This document shows positions 62,070 to 64,000 of a stretch of DNA of 64,000 bases, piece after piece. Within the stretch, counting starts at the first letter, position 1, and every line of letters starts with the position of its first letter. The stretch lies in assembly GCA_038893495.1 (NCBI GenBank), contig JAWARJ010000001.1, positions 1,849,824 to 1,913,823 of the forward strand. Direction: 5' to 3'. Source of the DNA: Thermoproteus sp. Its GTDB lineage: Archaea; Thermoproteota; Thermoprotei; Thermoproteales; Thermoproteaceae. Position numbers and translations under genes: made by a program. Below the pieces are notes generated by a model. It saw only the letters and a program-made list of their open reading frames with translations. It had not been told where the DNA came from and made no database searches.

Positions 62070-62517
62070 TTGCGTTGAGGAGCTCCTCGAGCCTCTGCCT
62101 CAACTCCTGAATTGTAGATCTACATTCCTTCAGCTCGTTTTGAAGCTCTACTAGTTTAGTATTGGAGACGAACCACTCGACTATAGGCTCCCCAAAGCTC
62201 AACTTCCCGCCCTCAACCTTGGCCTCAACAGATATTCTGATTATATCCAGTTTGCCTACGCCCATCTTAGTCAGCTTTTCGTACAGAGCTTTATTCAGCT
62301 CGGCGACCGCCCTCAATATCTCCTCCTGCTTTACCATGTTCTTAAACGCGGCGAAAGTGGCTCTGCGGAGCTTGTCAGCATATCGAGCGGCCACTATGAC
62401 TCCAGTACGTATCTCGACGACATTTCCGCCCTTGACTAATACTCCGCCATAAAGCGCCGATTGCTCTTCAGCTTTCTCTAGGTCTCTTTCTATGTTTTCA
62501 ACAGGTTTCCAGCTCAT
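62062..62517 (-). CDS. ThermoDBP-like single-strand DNA-binding protein (DUF2258)
   Basis: 151 residues: an N-terminal domain (WKPVENIERDLEKAEEQSALYGGVLV...RTGVIVAARYADKLRRATFAAF...), then a C-terminal coiled coil ([31 protein letters not shown]), as in ThermoDBP of Thermoproteales, which replaces the canonical OB-fold SSB in this order. I identified it from memory of the family's layout; sequence similarity should be checked. Divergent from the thiamine-binding-like gene. Confidence 0.65.
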   Translation of the reverse strand: MSWKPVENIERDLEKAEEQSALYGGVLVKGGNVVEIRTGVIVAARYADKLRRATFAAFKNMVKQEEILRAVAELNKALYEKLTKMGVGKLDIIRISVEAKVEGGKLSFGEPIVEWFVSNTKLVELQNELKECRSTIQELRQRLEELLNAIR

Positions 62518-62583
62518 GATATTAATGTACCCCTTAATATATTTATCTTAAACGTTAAAAAGGGGATTTTATCGTCTTAATCC

Positions 62584-62889
62584 ATGGCGAAGATGGTGGT
62601 AAGCCTTTCCGTAACTCCTCTAGGCACAGGCTCAACGCACCTCTCGGCCTACGTCAGAGCCGCCACAGAAGTCTTAAGGGAAATGGGCATCAAGTACAGA
62701 ACGGGGGCCGGATTCACCGATATAGAACTCGACGACTATTCCACCCTAGCTGAAATCTTGAAGAAAATAGAGGAGAAGCTGACGGCCATGGGCGTAAGGC
62801 GTGTTGACTTCATAATTAAAATAGATAGGCGGATGGACGAAGAGCTCAGTATAGAGGGAAAAATATCGAAAGTCGAAAGGCGCCCGTAA
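62584..62889 (+). CDS. MTH1187/YkoF-family thiamine-binding-like protein
   Basis: 101 residues. VVSLSVTPLGTGSTHLSAYVRAATEVLREMGIKYRTGAGFTDIELDDYSTLAEILKKIEEKLTAMGVRRVDFIIKID is the DUF77/MTH1187 fold, which binds thiamine-like ligands in some members. Ends 44 nt inside the 3' end of cobS (convergent). Confidence 0.85.
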   Translation: MAKMVVSLSVTPLGTGSTHLSAYVRAATEVLREMGIKYRTGAGFTDIELDDYSTLAEILKKIEEKLTAMGVRRVDFIIKIDRRMDEELSIEGKISKVERRP

Positions 62890-63520
62890 AGACCAGAAAC
62901 GCAGTCCTACTTATTTCTAGCAAATAGCCCAATACGTCGCCGTTGGCGCCGCCGAGATGTTTATACGCTATATAGTACAACAGAAAAGACGAGAACAAGG
63001 CCAACAACGCTGATGGGTACAACAAAATCGTTATAGCCAACGCCGGCAGGACTAAAGGCCATTTGCCCGCAGAAGAACGGATAAAAGAAGAGCCGAGGCC
63101 CTCCTTGAACGGCCGCGAGAAGCCTGCTAGTAAAACAACAAGCGACTTCGAGAAGATCTCTCCCAATAGTAGTTGCCATGGGCTTTTTAGGTACGCCGTG
63201 GAGAGAAGGACTGAAGCCACAACGGCGAAAATTCCGGCAGTACCTCTCCGAGGGTCTTCCAGTACGGCCCTGGCCTTCTCCCTATCTCTAACCATTAGGG
63301 CATCGGCGGTATCGGCCAGACCATCCAGATGGTTCAAGCCGGTCAGTAGGAGTAAGATCAAATACGAGACGAGGGGCCCCATCGCCGTGAAGGCCAAGGC
63401 GGAGATTCCACCCACTATGGGCGCCACCACATAGGGCAGAGCCCAGGCGCAGGAAAAGTCTAGATCGGCCTTGGCTGGCACCACCGTGAAGAAGGCGATC
63501 AGCGATTTGAGGCAACGCAT
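62846..63520 (-). CDS. cobS: Cobalamin synthase (adenosylcobinamide-GDP ribazoletransferase)
   Basis: 224 residues, several membrane helices: LIAFFTVVPAKADL, GLNHLDGLADTADALMVRDREKARAVLEDPRRGTAGIF holds the Asp-rich active site. Joins alpha-ribazole to cobinamide-GDP. Overlaps the upstream CobC-like gene by 22 nt. Confidence 0.92.
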   Translation of the reverse strand: MRCLKSLIAFFTVVPAKADLDFSCAWALPYVVAPIVGGISALAFTAMGPLVSYLILLLLTGLNHLDGLADTADALMVRDREKARAVLEDPRRGTAGIFAVVASVLLSTAYLKSPWQLLLGEIFSKSLVVLLAGFSRPFKEGLGSSFIRSSAGKWPLVLPALAITILLYPSALLALFSSFLLYYIAYKHLGGANGDVLGYLLEISRTAFLVFTGAFRLSIFFPLY

Positions 63521-64000
63521 AGGGCCTTTATCAATATGTCGTTTTCCTCCCTCCCCTTTATCGACACCCTAGAGAGGCCGGCCAGGCCCAAATCGTCGAG
63601 AGGCCTTATTTTGACCACGTCTGTTCTGCCTCTAATTATAAAGAAGTGCAACGGCGATTTAAACACATCTACACATTTAGAGAGCGCGTCTTGCACTCTA
63701 GGGCTCTCCGCCGACACGTATTCTCGCGTAGCCGCTCTATGGCCCCTCAACGCCTCAGAGCCTATATGATACACGGCGTAGTCCGCTATGGAGTTAACCC
63801 GCCAGGGCGGCTTCAAGTCCGGATCTATATCGCCCAAAATCGCGCCGAGCCTCAAGCCAGGAACTGCTAATATCTTGCCATAAGACTTGACTACCAACAC
63901 GTCAGGAGCCGCCGATTCCTCCTCTACAAAATCCAAAAAGGATTCATCTACAATCAGGCTCGCACCCCGCAGAGACAGAGCTCTATTTAGCTCTAATACT
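63499..64000 (-). CDS. PLP aminotransferase-fold protein, CobD/HisC-like (5' end off window)
   Basis: The frame runs on beyond position 64000 (…LNRALSLRGASLIVDESFLDF). The PLP lysine is in VVKSYGKILAVPGLRLGAILGD, and VKIRPLDDLGLAGLSRVSIK resembles the C-terminal substrate-binding part of histidinol-phosphate aminotransferase. Next to cobS, so threonine-phosphate decarboxylase (aminopropanol arm of cobalamin) is the likelier role, inferred from context. Confidence 0.75.
   Translation of the reverse strand, partial: VLELNRALSLRGASLIVDESFLDFVEEESAAPDVLVVKSYGKILAVPGLRLGAILGDIDPDLKPPWRVNSIADYAVYHIGSEALRGHRAATREYVSAESPRVQDALSKCVDVFKSPLHFFIIRGRTDVVKIRPLDDLGLAGLSRVSIKGREENDILIKALCVASNR

Overview
The window reads as one continuous stretch of chromosome from a hyperthermophilic crenarchaeon of the order Thermoproteales, most likely Thermoproteus or a close Pyrobaculum-type relative. 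The evidence is the archaeal information-processing genes (aIF6, L18Ae/LX, L14e, Cbf5, RFC small and large subunits, Orc1/Cdc6, aIF2-gamma, Spt5, SecE, FtsY, prefoldin), a CC1-type chromatin protein together with a ThermoDBP-like single-strand DNA-binding protein (both known as Thermoproteales markers), a bifunctional fructose-bisphosphate aldolase/phosphatase, a tRNA with an intron outside the usual site, and start codons that mostly lie about 22-28 nt after an A/T-rich TATA box, meaning leaderless mRNAs. I see no CRISPR array, rRNA gene or insertion sequence. The species is inference.

Layout. 1-8 kb: edge of an unidentified gene, FBP aldolase/phosphatase, acetyltransferase, divergent two-subunit fumarase, a tungsten aldehyde oxidoreductase flanked by two MoaD-like proteins, ketol-acid reductoisomerase. 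8-18 kb: a pterin synthase-like gene divergent from an Fe-S-loop glycosylase-like gene, a DUF711 protein and an unexported binding protein, a nucleotide-sugar dehydrogenase, then a sugar ABC importer (no ATPase gene here) divergent from a secreted GH57 glycosidase. 18-25 kb: pyruvate:ferredoxin oxidoreductase with its gamma gene split off, an EF-Tu domain-2-like protein, an intron-containing tRNA-Thr, VapBC, aIF2-gamma. 25-37 kb: Hsp20, a SPOUT protein, nucleoside phosphorylase, mevalonate kinase, then the long minus-strand operon aIF6-LX-prefoldin-FtsY-SecE-Spt5-L11-L1-L10, a lone NuoA-like gene and CTP synthase. 37-46 kb: fragments of the ribosomal spc cluster (S14-S8 and L32e-L19e-L18) separated by other genes including a serine recombinase; sulfide:quinone oxidoreductase with its DUF1641 partner; a THEP1-PadR-HypE-like operon. 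46-53 kb: CinA, a Gfo/Idh dehydrogenase, hypotheticals, L14e-Cbf5 and an uncharacterised YkgJ-ferredoxin-DUF99 operon. 53-64 kb: CC1, S7, RFC, Orc1/Cdc6 with its regulator, a Cgi121-like gene, trpEGC, ThermoDBP, and cobalamin assembly genes running off the right edge.

The most interesting non-obvious signals are in intergenic DNA. At 37401-37457 (minus) lies a textbook box C/D guide RNA of exactly 57 nt whose two guides complement two universally conserved segments of 16S rRNA. At 26729-26818 and 51007-51057 (both minus) are tiny leaderless Lys/Glu-rich reading frames, each with its own TATA box and T-run terminator. Several divergent gene pairs have start codons only 44-47 nt outside each other with a single central TATA element, so one box appears to serve two leaderless genes. 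The tRNA-Thr(GGU) needs removal of an unusual intron between nt 28 and 29 to fold. Gene starts were chosen mainly by the TATA-to-start distance.
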